Origin: an uncultured Flavobacteriales bacterium | Lineage (GTDB): Bacteria; Bacteroidota; Bacteroidia; Flavobacteriales_D; CAJJDF01 | Length of the DNA: 46,229 bases | Direction: 5' to 3' | Assembly: GCA_905182785.1 (NCBI GenBank) | Contig: CAJJDF010000049.1 | Span: forward strand, 1 to 46,229 | Part shown: positions 46,042-46,229 of the stretch, one piece after another | Position numbering within the stretch: the stretch's first letter is position 1 | Layout: each line of letters opens with the position of its first letter | Notes under the pieces: generated by a model | The model's input: only the letters and a program-made list of their open reading frames with translations | Database searches by the model: none | Told to the model about the DNA's origin: nothing | Made by a program: the position numbers and the translations under genes

Positions 46042-46229
46042 ATGATTACAAATAATGACATAATGAAAAAACTGAGAGTTGCTCACAGTTTTAGAGATGA
46101 TGATATTTTAAAAGTCTTAGAGTTAGTTGATTTTAAAATGACTAAACCAGAATTGAATGCAATTTTTCAAAAAGAGGGTCATCAAAATTACAAAGAATGT
46201 GGAGATCAACTGTTGCGTAATTTCTTGAA
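46042..46229 (+). CDS. DUF1456 (YehS-like) protein, partial at the window edge
   Basis: The open frame starts at ATG 46042 and runs off the right edge after 62 full codons. The visible part (MKKLRVAHSFRDDDILKVLE, FKMTKPELNAIFQKEGHQ, YKECGDQLLRNFL) matches the repeat unit of DUF1456/YehS proteins, usually about 150-160 residues with two such units. Function unknown. No signal peptide. Confidence 0.85.
   Translation, partial: MITNNDIMKKLRVAHSFRDDDILKVLELVDFKMTKPELNAIFQKEGHQNYKECGDQLLRNFL

Overview
The window looks like a piece of chromosome from an AT-rich member of the Bacteroidota, most likely the Flavobacteriia. Five things point there: a complete alternative complex III operon (actABCDEF) running into caa3-type oxidase genes; a short primary sigma factor without region 1.1; promoters of the form TTTG-N19-TAnnTTTG with almost no Shine-Dalgarno sites; families largely confined to this phylum (a DUF4837 lipoprotein, OmpH/Skp genes in tandem, a small uncharacterised lipoprotein); and the order rpsO-pnp-rpoD. 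No tRNA, rRNA, CRISPR array, insertion sequence, prophage or plasmid gene was seen. Nearly all of it is core genome.

Layout. 1-341 holds no convincing gene but carries a fragment that resembles a dispersed repeat. 342-4192 has an MsbA-type ABC exporter (-), a small-molecule kinase (+) and the tRNA epoxyqueuosine reductase queG (+), whose natural start appears to be an AUC codon. 4389-10608 (all -) holds monomeric isocitrate dehydrogenase, the primary sigma factor, polynucleotide phosphorylase and ribosomal protein S15. 10609-11240 contains the decayed remains of a SpoIIM/DUF95 membrane protein gene. 11241-14858 (all -) has queD, then a cell-envelope group: a DUF4837 lipoprotein, a MltD-like lytic transglycosylase with two LysM domains, and a small lipoprotein. 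14891-17738 (+) has a stand-alone LuxE-like acyl-protein synthetase, a lipoprotein, a PlsC-type acyltransferase and gatC.

17809-30508 is the centrepiece: one promoter, eight genes (actA-F, coxB, coxA) and a strong terminator. The products should form a quinol:cytochrome c oxidoreductase coupled to a cytochrome c oxidase. Oddities are six haem-binding motifs in ActA, a helix-hairpin-helix domain fused to the end of ActC, histidine-rich tracts in ActC, ActF and CoxA, a charged insertion in CoxB, and no subunit III gene.

30637-42149 (all -) holds recG, two Skp/OmpH chaperones, bamA, uppS, a DUF4258-like protein, a 3'-5' exonuclease and a pair of M16 proteases (one with the zinc site, one without it and with an extra C-terminal domain). 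BamA, Skp and UppS together form an envelope-biogenesis block. 42303-45876 (+) has rsmA and polA one base apart, and a DUF1456 gene runs off the right edge.

I found no clearly new multi-gene defence or metabolic system. The most unusual points are the AUC-start queG, the palindrome abutting the rpoD promoter with its roughly 185-nt leader, the SpoIIM pseudogene, and the respiratory-protein fusions and tracts.
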